NCBI RefSeq assembly: GCF_030818255.1
Contig: NZ_JAUTAG010000001.1
Span: forward strand, 372,001 to 436,000
From: Microbacterium sp. SORGH_AS_0969
GTDB lineage: Bacteria > Actinomycetota > Actinomycetes > Actinomycetales > Microbacteriaceae
Length of the DNA: 64,000 bases
Direction of reading: 5' to 3'
A program made the translations under genes and the position numbers. The notes beneath the pieces were generated by a model. It did no database searches, had not been told where the DNA came from, and saw only the letters and a program-made list of their open reading frames with translations. Position 1 is the first letter of the stretch; each line of letters opens with the position of its first letter. This document shows positions 55,260 through 64,000 of this stretch, piece after piece.

Positions 55260-56411
55260 ATGGCATTCATCCAGTACATCGGCCGCATCCAGTTCGACGA
55301 TGGCGCGCGGCAGACACTGCCCGCCGAGGTCGCGCGGCTGGGCCTCGAGCGGCCCCTGATCATCTCCGATCGGGGGCTCCAGGCCAACGGCGTGCTCGCG
55401 AAGGCCCTCGAGTTCCTGACGGGGTGGGAGGCCCTGCCGACCTTCCTCGACGTTCCGAGCAACCCCACCGAAGCGGCGGCGCGCGCCGCGCTGGACCTCT
55501 ATCGCTCGGAGGGCTGCGACGGGGTCATCGCCATCGGCGGCGGTTCGCCGATGGACTGCGGCAAAGCGGTCGCTCTCCTCGCGACCCACGATCAACCGCT
55601 CGAGGTCTACCTCGCGAAGTCGGGCGGCGAGGGGCGGATCACGCGAGACGTGGCGCCCGTCATCGCCATGCCGACGACGGCGGGCACGGGCAGCGAGATT
55701 GGACGGGGCGCGGGACTCACTCTGGCGAACGGGGAGAAGGAGGTCTTCCTCAGCCCGAATCTCGTGCCCCGCGTGGCGATCTGCGACCCCGAGCTCACTC
55801 ATGGCCTACCGCCGCACCTCACGGCCGCGACAGGCATCGACGCGTTCACGCACGCCTTCGAGGCGTTCCTGTCACCCGCCGTCAATCCTCCGGCCGACGC
55901 CATCGCCCTTGAAGCCCTTCGCCGGATGCACGCGTGGCTCCCCCGGGCGGTCGCTGACGGTCGGAATGCGCCGGCTCGAGCGAACGTGATGATGGCCGCC
56001 CTCGAAGCGGCGATGACGACGTGGAAGGGCCTCGGTCTCACTCACGCTCTTTCGATGCCCTTCGATGATCTCGGTCTGCACCACGGCACGGTGGTGGGTG
56101 TGCTCCTGCCGCACACGATCGACTTCCTCACCGAGGCCGTACCGATCGAGCGGCTCGCCGCGGCCTCGGAGGCCCTCGGCTCCACGCCGGCGACGCTGGC
56201 GATCGATCTGGCCGCCTTCACCGAGCAGCTCGGCCTTCCCTCTGATCTCACGGCGCTCGGAGTCGACCCCCGGAGCCTCGCCGACTACGGCGTGCTGGCG
56301 GCGGGCAGCGCCTTCAACAAGACCGCGCCCGGCCAGGCGAGCGCAGCAGACTACGAGCGCATGGCGCGATCGGCGATGACGCCCTTCGGTCGACAGGTCG
56401 TTTTGCGCTGA
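55260..56411 (+). CDS. Iron-containing alcohol dehydrogenase
   Basis: 383-aa group III dehydrogenase. NAD site is GGGSPMDCGKAVA, followed by PTTAGTGSEIGRGAG, metal ligands in TGIDAFTHAFEAFLS, and His residues in GLTHALSMPF and LHHGTVVGVLLPH. The family includes maleylacetate reductases and primary alcohol dehydrogenases. It ends the mhp operon 50 bp after mhpB. E. coli mhp has no such gene, so it probably serves a side-chain alcohol or aldehyde step. Confidence 0.9.
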   Translation: MAFIQYIGRIQFDDGARQTLPAEVARLGLERPLIISDRGLQANGVLAKALEFLTGWEALPTFLDVPSNPTEAAARAALDLYRSEGCDGVIAIGGGSPMDCGKAVALLATHDQPLEVYLAKSGGEGRITRDVAPVIAMPTTAGTGSEIGRGAGLTLANGEKEVFLSPNLVPRVAICDPELTHGLPPHLTAATGIDAFTHAFEAFLSPAVNPPADAIALEALRRMHAWLPRAVADGRNAPARANVMMAALEAAMTTWKGLGLTHALSMPFDDLGLHHGTVVGVLLPHTIDFLTEAVPIERLAAASEALGSTPATLAIDLAAFTEQLGLPSDLTALGVDPRSLADYGVLAAGSAFNKTAPGQASAADYERMARSAMTPFGRQVVLR

Positions 56412-56429
56412 CCTCGATACGCCCGACGA

Positions 56430-56453
56430 ACCGATAGTCGTGGGGTTATCGGT
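56430..56453. promoter_or_regulatory. ACCGATA/TATCGGT dyad upstream of the aldehyde dehydrogenase
   Basis: ACCGATA (56430-56436) and TATCGGT (56447-56453) are perfect inverted arms 10 bp apart, 55 bp before the gene. The left arm continues as CGATAGTCG, the core also seen in the ABC promoter region. Likely operator of a block-specific regulator. Confidence 0.55.
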
Positions 56454-56507
56454 TCTCACCGATCTACCTGTTAGTCCTCGTTCACCCCTCTTCTTAGGCT
56501 GAAAATC

Positions 56508-57998
56508 ATGACGAACTCCGCATCGTTGCATCCGTCGTCCACCGATGACATCGAGCCGCCCCGCGAACTGCGCGCGCGCAACCCCCGCTCCGGCGAGATC
56601 GACTATGTGGTCACTCCGCCGACGCCGGCGGAGGTCACCGACCTGGCCGCCTCGCTTCGCGAAGGTCAGCGCCCGTGGCGCGACCTCGGGCTCTCCGGCC
56701 GGATCGCAGCGCTCTCGGCATGGGCCGACGCGATCGAGCGCGACGTCGCGCGGATCGCCCGCGCCGAGGGCACCGATACCGCGCGTGTGCGCGTCTCGTC
56801 CGAGGTGCCCTACATGGTCGCGGCCGCGGTCCGGGATTGGTGCGCCAAAGCACCCGCGCTCATCGACGCCGCGACGCTGGAAGGTCGCTCGAGCGTGATG
56901 AGCGACGTCACCTACACGACGCAGTTCGAGCCCTACGGTCTCCTCGGGATCATCAGCCCGTGGAACCATCCCTTCCTCCTGTCGTCCACCGACGCGATCC
57001 CCGCGCTGCTCGCCGGATGCGCCGTCCTGGTGAAGCCGAGCGAAGTCACGCCCCGTTTCATCGAGCCCGTGATGTCCACCATCCGGAGCGTGCCCGAGCT
57101 CGCCTCGGTCTTCGCTTACATCCCCGGAGCCGCCGACGTGGGGCAGGCTGTCATCGACAATGTGGATGCGCTCTGCTTCACGGGGAGCGTGTCGACGGGC
57201 CGCCTGATCGCTGCTGCGTGCGCTTCGCGTTTCATCCCCGCCTTCCTTGAGCTCGGCGGCAAGGATGCCGCGATCGTCACCGCCACCGCGGACGTCGCGT
57301 CGGCCGCGTCCGCCATTCTCAAGGGGTCGGTGCACAACACGGGCCAGCTGTGCTTCTCGACCGAGCGCATCTACGTCGACCGCACCATCTACGAGCCGTT
57401 CGTCGCCGAACTCGTCCGCCAGTCAGAATCGCTCGAGCTGAGCTACCCCGACCCGACGCACGGCCACCTGGGGCCGTTCATTCTCGAGCGCCAAGCGGAG
57501 ATCGTCGACGATCATCTTCGTGATGCCGTCGTCCGCGGCGCGACCATCCTCACCGGCGGTACCAGCGTCGAGCTCGGCGGCGGCCGGTACATGCGACCCA
57601 CCGTGCTCGTGGGCGTCGACCACTCGATGCGCGTGATGACCGAGGAGACGTTCGGACCGGTGATGCCGGTGATGCCCTACGAGAGCATCGACGAGGCCGT
57701 CGAACTCGCGAACGACTCCGAGTTCGGCCTGTCCGGAGCGGTCATCTCCGGCAGCGCCGAGGAGTCCGACGCCGTCGCGCGCCGCCTCGACGCCGGTGCC
57801 ATCAGTCTGCAGGACACGTCGCTGACGATCGGCATCATGCGCGACGTCGAGAAGGTCGCCTTCAAGGCCTCGGGTCTCGGTGGCTCGCGGATGGGGCCGG
57901 CGGGCCTGCTGCGTTTCCTGCGCAAGAAGGCCCTGATCCTGCGCACGGGTCCGGTGGTCTCCATGGAGGCGCTCGCCGAGCACAATCGCCCCGTGTGA
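56508..57998 (+). CDS. Aldehyde dehydrogenase family protein
   Basis: 496-aa NAD(P)-dependent aldehyde dehydrogenase. SPWNHPFLL, FTGSVSTGRLIA, catalytic Glu in LELGGKDA and catalytic Cys in NTGQLCFSTERIYV are all present. It would oxidise an aldehyde formed by one of the two alcohol dehydrogenases to an acid, possibly the substrate of the CoA ligase or of the hydroxylase. It has its own promoter-like upstream region, unlike the tightly packed mhp genes. Confidence 0.93.
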   Translation: MTNSASLHPSSTDDIEPPRELRARNPRSGEIDYVVTPPTPAEVTDLAASLREGQRPWRDLGLSGRIAALSAWADAIERDVARIARAEGTDTARVRVSSEVPYMVAAAVRDWCAKAPALIDAATLEGRSSVMSDVTYTTQFEPYGLLGIISPWNHPFLLSSTDAIPALLAGCAVLVKPSEVTPRFIEPVMSTIRSVPELASVFAYIPGAADVGQAVIDNVDALCFTGSVSTGRLIAAACASRFIPAFLELGGKDAAIVTATADVASAASAILKGSVHNTGQLCFSTERIYVDRTIYEPFVAELVRQSESLELSYPDPTHGHLGPFILERQAEIVDDHLRDAVVRGATILTGGTSVELGGGRYMRPTVLVGVDHSMRVMTEETFGPVMPVMPYESIDEAVELANDSEFGLSGAVISGSAEESDAVARRLDAGAISLQDTSLTIGIMRDVEKVAFKASGLGGSRMGPAGLLRFLRKKALILRTGPVVSMEALAEHNRPV

Positions 57999-58008
57999 GC
58001 CCACCCCG

Positions 58009-58046
58009 GAAGGGGCCTGGATGCCATGGCATCCAGGCCCCTTCCC
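58009..58046 (+). terminator. Terminator of the aldehyde dehydrogenase gene
   Basis: 38-bp perfect palindrome with outer GGAAGGGGCCTGGATGCC and its complement, 11 bp after the stop codon. GGATGCC and GGCATCC face each other across the centre. Confidence 0.8.
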
Positions 58047-58184
58047 ATTGCATGTGCGCCGAACGCATACGATCCAGTCGAGCGCGTACGCACCGGGTGA
58101 CCCCACCGCGTGCGCTCGACCCGGTCGTGTGCGCTCGCGAGCGCGCCGTCCCGCCCGTCCGCGCCCGCGGGGGATGTCCCCGGC

Positions 58185-58240
58185 GAGCGTCCGAGACACG
58201 CCGCATGCGTCCCGACCGGCACCGCGTGTCTTGGACACTC
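58185..58240. repeat. GTGTCCAAGACAC inverted-repeat element, copy 2
   Basis: Left arm 58185-58203 (GAGCGTCCGAGACACGCCG) and right arm 58223-58240 (CGCGTGTCTTGGACACTC), imperfectly complementary. Same family as 6427-6482. Confidence 0.65.
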
Positions 58241-58278
58241 GACGCCGGAACCGCCGCCGGTGTCGCCGCCGCAGACTC

Positions 58279-58331
58279 GGTGTCCAGGACGCGCGGATGC
58301 GCTGCGGCACCGTCCGCGCGTCTTGGACACT
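58279..58331. repeat. GTGTCCAAGACAC inverted-repeat element, copy 3
   Basis: Left arm 58279-58297 (GGTGTCCAGGACGCGCGGA) pairs with right arm 58313-58331 with two mismatches. It lies 94 bp after copy 2 in the same orientation. Confidence 0.65.
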
Positions 58332-58357
58332 GAACCAAGCCTCACCCGCAACGCAAA

Positions 58358-58385
58358 GGGCCCGGATGCCATGGCATCCGGGCCC
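58358..58385 (-). terminator. Terminator of sucD
   Basis: 28-bp perfect palindrome GGGCCCGGATGCCATGG and complement, 14 bp past the sucD stop. Again built on facing GGATGCC/GGCATCC. Confidence 0.8.
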
Positions 58386-58399
58386 CGATAGAGAAGCGC

Positions 58400-60483
<2,084 letters not shown>

Positions 60484-60602
60484 GGACAATCCTTCGCTGG
60501 GCGATCGGTGGTGGGAGGAGGCAAAAGTCTCTCGATATCAAGAGATCTGCGCCAATCGACAAGCCTACTAGACAGGTCCACCGCCCCCGACCCCAGCCCG
60601 TC

Positions 60603-60642
60603 CGAACGGAGGGGGTCCCGGATGCCGAGACCCCTCCGTTCG
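60603..60642 (-). terminator. Terminator of the small membrane-protein gene
   Basis: Arms CGAACGGAGGGGGTC (60603-60617) and GACCCCTCCGTTCG (60629-60642), one bulge, downstream of the 75-aa gene and upstream of sucC. It separates the two transcription units. Confidence 0.7.
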
Positions 60643-60655
60643 CTCGGGAACAGGC

Positions 60656-60883
60656 TCAGGAGTCGCGGCGCGGCGCAGCCCCGAGGCGGATGCGACGCAC
60701 GTTGAGCCAGTAGAAGACCGGGGTCATCAGGACCACGATGGCCGACATCGCGATGACGATGACAAGTGTCTGGTGCTGACCGAGCAGCGCGAAGACGAGG
60801 TAGCCGAGGCTGGAGGCGAGGGCCATGACGAAGCTGTTGAGCCAGATGCGGCCCTTGCTGGGGGTTGCTGCGGGGGTGGACAC
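60656..60883 (-). CDS. Small two-helix membrane protein
   Basis: 75 aa starting with GTG at 60883, with GAAGGAG 6 nt upstream. Two transmembrane helices (about residues 16-37 and 40-60) and a basic C-terminus (RRIRLGAAPRRDS). No family recognised. It lies between the ABC permease gene and sucC on the same strand. Confidence 0.7.
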   Translation of the reverse strand: MSTPAATPSKGRIWLNSFVMALASSLGYLVFALLGQHQTLVIVIAMSAIVVLMTPVFYWLNVRRIRLGAAPRRDS

Positions 60884-60954
60884 GGGTTCTCCTTCGGTGA
60901 GGTGTCGTCGGTCCGCGCGGGTGCGGGTCGACATGTGGGGTCGGTCGAGCGAGG

Positions 60955-62511
60955 TCAGCGCGGGGAGAAAGCGGCGAGGAGCCGATCGGGATGTCGATCG
61001 AGGTAGTCTCCGCTGACCCGGATCGCCACGACGGCGCCGACCACGGCCAGCACCAGCGCCGCGAGGAGCACCACGTCCACCGGCAGGAACGCCTGGACGA
61101 GGGTGCTCAGCCATCCGGCCGCGAGAACGAGGCCGATGGCGGCACCGGTCGCGCCGAGCGCGCGGACCACCAGCGTGCTGCGGTCCCCCTGCGGAGCCTC
61201 CTGGTCGTACGCGTTCCGCGAGCTCGAGACCGCGCCGACGGCGAAAGACAGGGCCAGAGCGGCGAGCGCGGAGATGAGCGCGGTCGGAATCTGGTCGGCT
61301 GTCCCGCTCGCGATCCCGAGACCGATGGTGACCGCGGCCACCGCGGGAACGAGGAACAGCGATACGGCCAGCATCTTGCCCCGCAGCACGGCGGCGAGCG
61401 ACGCACCGGTCTGTACGGTCAGTTCGATCCCCCGCCCATCCCAGGCGAAGAGGTTCAGCAGCACGCCCGACGCCATCGCCACGGTTCCGATGGCCGCGGC
61501 GAACGGGAGCCCCGTCGTATGCACCTGCGCCACAGCGAACATCACGCCGACGACGGGGCCGACAATGAGGAACTGTGCGGCACGCGGCGCCCGGAAGAAG
61601 TAGTAGCGCAACTGCTGGCTCGCCGCCCCGAGGGCCGCACCGGCCGAGAACGGGCGCAGCACCGGCGGCACGAGCGGCAGCTCGCGCGCCGAACGGTGGT
61701 GGGGGGATGCCACAGCGCGAGCCGTGTGGCCCTTGACGTGCCGACGCAGCGCGACGCCCCAGAGCAGAAGCGCGAGCACGATCGTCACGACCACGATCCC
61801 GAACCGCGCGAGCGCCCCGGGCAGGTCGCCCGCATCGAGGACGTAGCCGACGGCCGCTGCCGCCCCGGGAGGCGTCCAGGTCAAGACCGTGACGAGAATC
61901 GCCCCCGCGTTCTCAGCCGCCCCGAGGATCGGAGCGAACACGTGCGGCAGAACGTAGATCGAGACCACCACGAGGCTCGAGAGGACGACGGCCAGATCGC
62001 GTCCGCGTCGCGCAGTCAGCGCCTCCGCGAACAGGGCGCGCACGGCGTACGACGTCGCCGCGCACATCACGGTGAACAGCAGCCCCGCCGCAACCGCCGC
62101 GAGCCGGCTGGCCAGATCGACGTGGACCTGCGCGACGCCGCCGATCGCGGTGAGGAACGTCGCAGCCGCCGTGGGCGAGAACAATCCGCCGAGGAGCAGG
62201 CCGCTCACCTGCTGCGTCCGGCTGAGCGGGTATTGCTCCAGGACCGTGGGGTCGATGATGTTCGCGATCGGCAGCGGCGTGGTGATGGGGAGCACGGCCC
62301 ACCCGACGAACAGCGCCACGAACAGCAGGAGCACGAGAAGGTCGCCGAACGCCTCGAGACCGGAGTCGAGCGTCGCCACGAGCGCTCCGCCGCACAGCCC
62401 CACGACGATGCCGAGCGCCCAGCCGAGCGCGAAGGTGGCGATGCCGAGAGCGGAGGCGCGCGCGCCCCCGATCTGGATCGCGAGCCTCAGGCGGGCGAGG
62501 ACGAGAGCCAT
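60955..62511 (-). CDS. ABC-2-like exporter permease
   Basis: 518-aa polytopic protein with about 12 hydrophobic segments and no soluble domain; basic patches lie between helices 6 and 7 (LRRHVKGHTARAVAS). It overlaps the upstream ATPase gene by 25 bp, so both act as one exporter. I recognise the type (large two-half permeases paired with CcmA-like ATPases) but not a substrate. Confidence 0.85.
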   Translation of the reverse strand: MALVLARLRLAIQIGGARASALGIATFALGWALGIVVGLCGGALVATLDSGLEAFGDLLVLLLFVALFVGWAVLPITTPLPIANIIDPTVLEQYPLSRTQQVSGLLLGGLFSPTAAATFLTAIGGVAQVHVDLASRLAAVAAGLLFTVMCAATSYAVRALFAEALTARRGRDLAVVLSSLVVVSIYVLPHVFAPILGAAENAGAILVTVLTWTPPGAAAAVGYVLDAGDLPGALARFGIVVVTIVLALLLWGVALRRHVKGHTARAVASPHHRSARELPLVPPVLRPFSAGAALGAASQQLRYYFFRAPRAAQFLIVGPVVGVMFAVAQVHTTGLPFAAAIGTVAMASGVLLNLFAWDGRGIELTVQTGASLAAVLRGKMLAVSLFLVPAVAAVTIGLGIASGTADQIPTALISALAALALSFAVGAVSSSRNAYDQEAPQGDRSTLVVRALGATGAAIGLVLAAGWLSTLVQAFLPVDVVLLAALVLAVVGAVVAIRVSGDYLDRHPDRLLAAFSPR

Positions 62512-63251
62512 GCGAGATCCCCCTCCGCGAGGTCGCGGCCGCCGACGATGTCGACGAACGCCTCTTCCAACGAACCGTTGGGCGCGAGTTCGGCCACGGT
62601 GCCCTCGGCGACGAGGGTGCCCTTGGCGATGATGGCCACGCGGTCGCACAGCTTCTGGACCACGTCGAGAACGTGGCTCGAGAAGACCACGGTGCCGCCG
62701 CCCTGGCGGAAGCGCTGCAGCATCTGCTCCATGACCTGGGTGTTGACGGGGTCCAGCGCCCCGAACGGCTCGTCGAGGATCAGCACGCGGGGGCTGTGCA
62801 GCATCGCCACGGCTAGGCCGACGCGTTTGGTCATGCCGAGCGAGAAGTCGGCGATGGGACGCCCGGCATCGGCTTCCAGGTCGAGCACGCGAAGCAGATC
62901 GTCTCCGCGGCTGCGAATGTCCGCGGATGCCATTCCGCGCAGCATTCCCGCATAGTCGAGCATTTCGCGTGCGGTGAGGCGTCCGAACAGCGGCGGATTG
63001 TCGGCGACATATCCGAGAAGGGCCTTCGCATGCCGGGGGTTGGGCCATACCGAGACTCCCGCGACCTCGATCGTGCCGGCATCCGGCTCGAGGAGACCGG
63101 TGATCATCCGGATCGACGTGGTCTTGCCTGCACCGTTCGGCCCGGCGATGCCGTAGAACGAACCCTGCGGAATGGTGAGGTTCAGACCGTCGACGCTGGT
63201 CACGTCGCCGAACTTCTTCACCACACCCGCAACCTGAATAGCCCCTGTCAT
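62487..63251 (-). CDS. ABC transporter ATP-binding protein (CcmA-like)
   Basis: 254 aa: Walker A GPNGAGKTTSI, an SLGMTKRVGLAVAM signature variant (LGMTK in place of LSGGQ), Walker B VLILDEPFGALD and SSHVLDVV switch His. ATG at 63251 (MTGAIQVAGV). No ribosome-binding site is obvious, and TATTCT lies about 13 nt before the ATG, so the mRNA may be leaderless. An IS element sits about 110 bp upstream. Confidence 0.92.
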   Translation of the reverse strand: MTGAIQVAGVVKKFGDVTSVDGLNLTIPQGSFYGIAGPNGAGKTTSIRMITGLLEPDAGTIEVAGVSVWPNPRHAKALLGYVADNPPLFGRLTAREMLDYAGMLRGMASADIRSRGDDLLRVLDLEADAGRPIADFSLGMTKRVGLAVAMLHSPRVLILDEPFGALDPVNTQVMEQMLQRFRQGGGTVVFSSHVLDVVQKLCDRVAIIAKGTLVAEGTVAELAPNGSLEEAFVDIVGGRDLAEGDLAWLSSSPA

Positions 63252-63356
63252 ATCGCTGAGAATAGGGGAAGAATGCGGTGCGATTGTGACGTTCTGGCAA
63301 ACTACCTCGCGAACTTTCCACCCGCCGTGTTTCTCGAGCACAAACGCACGGGTCGG

Positions 63357-64000
63357 CTAGGGCGTGTCTGACAATGTTTTGGTCCAGGTGATGGTGGCGT
63401 GGATGAGGACGGCGGCGCGGAATACGACCGCTAACTTGTCGTAGCGGGTGGCGAGGCCTCGCCATTGCTTGGTGTGGCAAAACCGCCGCTCGATGACGTT
63501 GCGGTTGCGGTAGTCATCGGCGTCGAGCCCGACGGGCCTGCCGCCGCGGGATCCGCGGCGTTTGCGGTGACCTTGCTGGTCACGCGGTTCCGGGATCACC
63601 GCCTTGATTCCCCGGCCGCGCAGGTGCGCTCGGATCGCGCGCGACGAGTACGCCTTGTCGCCGCGGACCGCATTCGGACGTGTGCGAGGCCGTCCGACCG
63701 GTCGGGTCACGCGCAGCTGCTCCAGCATCGGGATCAGCATCGGTGAATCACCAGCCTGGCCGGGAGTGATCACGGTGACCAGCGGAAACCCGTTGCCGTC
63801 GACGAGTTGATGGATCTTCGTCGACAGACCACCTCTCGAGCGGCCGACGCCGTGATCAGGCGGCTCGACGGTCAGATTCGTGTAATTCGATCCAGCCCCC
63901 TGTGGGGCGGGTCGTGTTCGTTGCGTGCTGATGCGCGCGAGCGATCGTGGAATCCACCGACACCGACCAGTCCACCATCCCTTCGGCGTCGGCCTGGGCG
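63357..64000 (-). CDS. IS5-family transposase, partial at window edge, two frames
   Basis: DDE transposase of the IS5 family, IS427-like group. The C-terminal frame (63357 to about 63900) reads PPDHGVGRSRGGLSTKIHQL, VRGDKAYSSRAIR, VIERRFCHTKQWRGLATRYD and ends LSDTP; VDS, RGDKAYSS and VIER carry the three DDE regions. The upstream 100 bp is in another frame (DWSVSVDSTIARAHQHATNT). The frames meet near 63896-63905. Members of this group often split the transposase over two frames, so this may be programmed shifting or a mutation. The N-terminus is beyond the window. Confidence 0.88.
   Translation of the reverse strand, partial: PRPTPKGWWTGRCRWIPRSLARISTQRTRPAPQGAGSNYTNLTVEPPDHGVGRSRGGLSTKIHQLVDGNGFPLVTVITPGQAGDSPMLIPMLEQLRVTRPVGRPRTRPNAVRGDKAYSSRAIRAHLRGRGIKAVIPEPRDQQGHRKRRGSRGGRPVGLDADDYRNRNVIERRFCHTKQWRGLATRYDKLAVVFRAAVLIHATITWTKTLSDTP
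63357..64000. mobile_element. IS5-family insertion sequence, right part truncated by window
   Basis: The left end is GGCGTGTCTGACAATG at 63361, typical of IS5 terminal repeats, preceded by CTAG (63357-63360), the usual target duplication of the IS427 group. The other end lies outside the window. The transposase TAG stop uses bases of this CTAG, so the target supplies the stop codon. Confidence 0.85.

Larger units (their letters stand above)
57999..58399. other. 401-bp gap with terminators and inverted repeats
   Basis: Between the convergent aldehyde dehydrogenase and sucD genes. Holds two hairpin terminators at its ends and two copies of the GTGTCCAAGACAC element between them. I see no coding potential; this is the right edge of the catabolic block. 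Confidence 0.8.

Noticed and set aside
34081..57998. Prophage or integrative conjugative element
   Set aside because: No integrase, structural, conjugation or replication genes and no tRNA or direct-repeat att sites seen at the borders.

Overview
The window is a gene-dense, very GC-rich bacterial chromosome segment with short intergenic gaps and many 4-bp ATGA/GTGA start-stop overlaps. Gene content and style (purN/purH beside a DUF6350 membrane protein, sucCD, an Ada-AlkA fusion, an actinobacterial nirBD-siroheme operon, AzgA-type purine permease) point to an actinobacterium of the Microbacteriaceae, most likely Microbacterium or a close relative. This is inferred from the sequence alone. I see no rRNA, tRNA or CRISPR array.

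Layout. 0.2-4.1 kb: a heterodimeric ABC exporter preceded by a short leader ORF and hairpins. 4.2-6.4 kb: alkylation repair (Ogt and an Ada-AlkA fusion). 6.5-8.7 kb: an MFS exporter with a divergent LysR regulator. 8.8-16.2 kb: a LacI-controlled glycan locus (binding protein, two permeases, GH130 enzyme, secreted putative glycosidase); the second permease gene carries a 1-bp frameshift. 16.4-18.3 kb: a flavin disulfide oxidoreductase and a DUF1697 protein. 18.3-19.0 kb: a non-coding stretch with three 67-bp repeats spaced 190-191 bp apart. 19.0-22.8 kb: purH, purN and a frameshifted DUF6350 gene. 22.9-25.0 kb: a polysaccharide deacetylase lipoprotein and a small membrane protein. 25.1-31.8 kb: the overlapping operon nirB-nirD-cysG-hemD-sirohydrochlorin chelatase, whose last gene contains five exact-period 81-bp palindromic repeats translated in frame. 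32.0-34.0 kb: a deazaflavin-type oxidoreductase and a purine permease.

34.1-58.0 kb is a continuous aromatic-catabolism block: an SDR, a ribose-type ABC importer, a LuxR regulator, a luciferase-like monooxygenase with flavin reductase, a zinc alcohol dehydrogenase, an amidohydrolase, a thioesterase, a MaoC hydratase, a feruloyl-CoA-synthase-like ligase, an MHS transporter, an MhpA-like hydroxylase, a LysR regulator and a complete mhpD-F-E-C-B meta-cleavage operon, then an iron alcohol dehydrogenase and an aldehyde dehydrogenase. Read together, peripheral enzymes would convert an unidentified, perhaps phenylpropanoid-like, compound to a dihydroxyphenylpropionate-type catechol, which is cleaved to pyruvate, acetyl-CoA and a short acid. 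This block has far fewer copies of the heptamer GGATGCC/GGCATCC, which otherwise recurs about every 0.5 kb, so it looks acquired.

58.4-63.3 kb returns to core genes: sucD, sucC, a small membrane protein and an ABC-2-like exporter pair. The window ends inside an IS5-family insertion sequence. Relative to the sucC-sucD-DUF6350-purN-purH order known in other actinobacteria, roughly 35 kb lies between sucD and DUF6350, so 22.8-58.4 kb may be an accessory hotspot.
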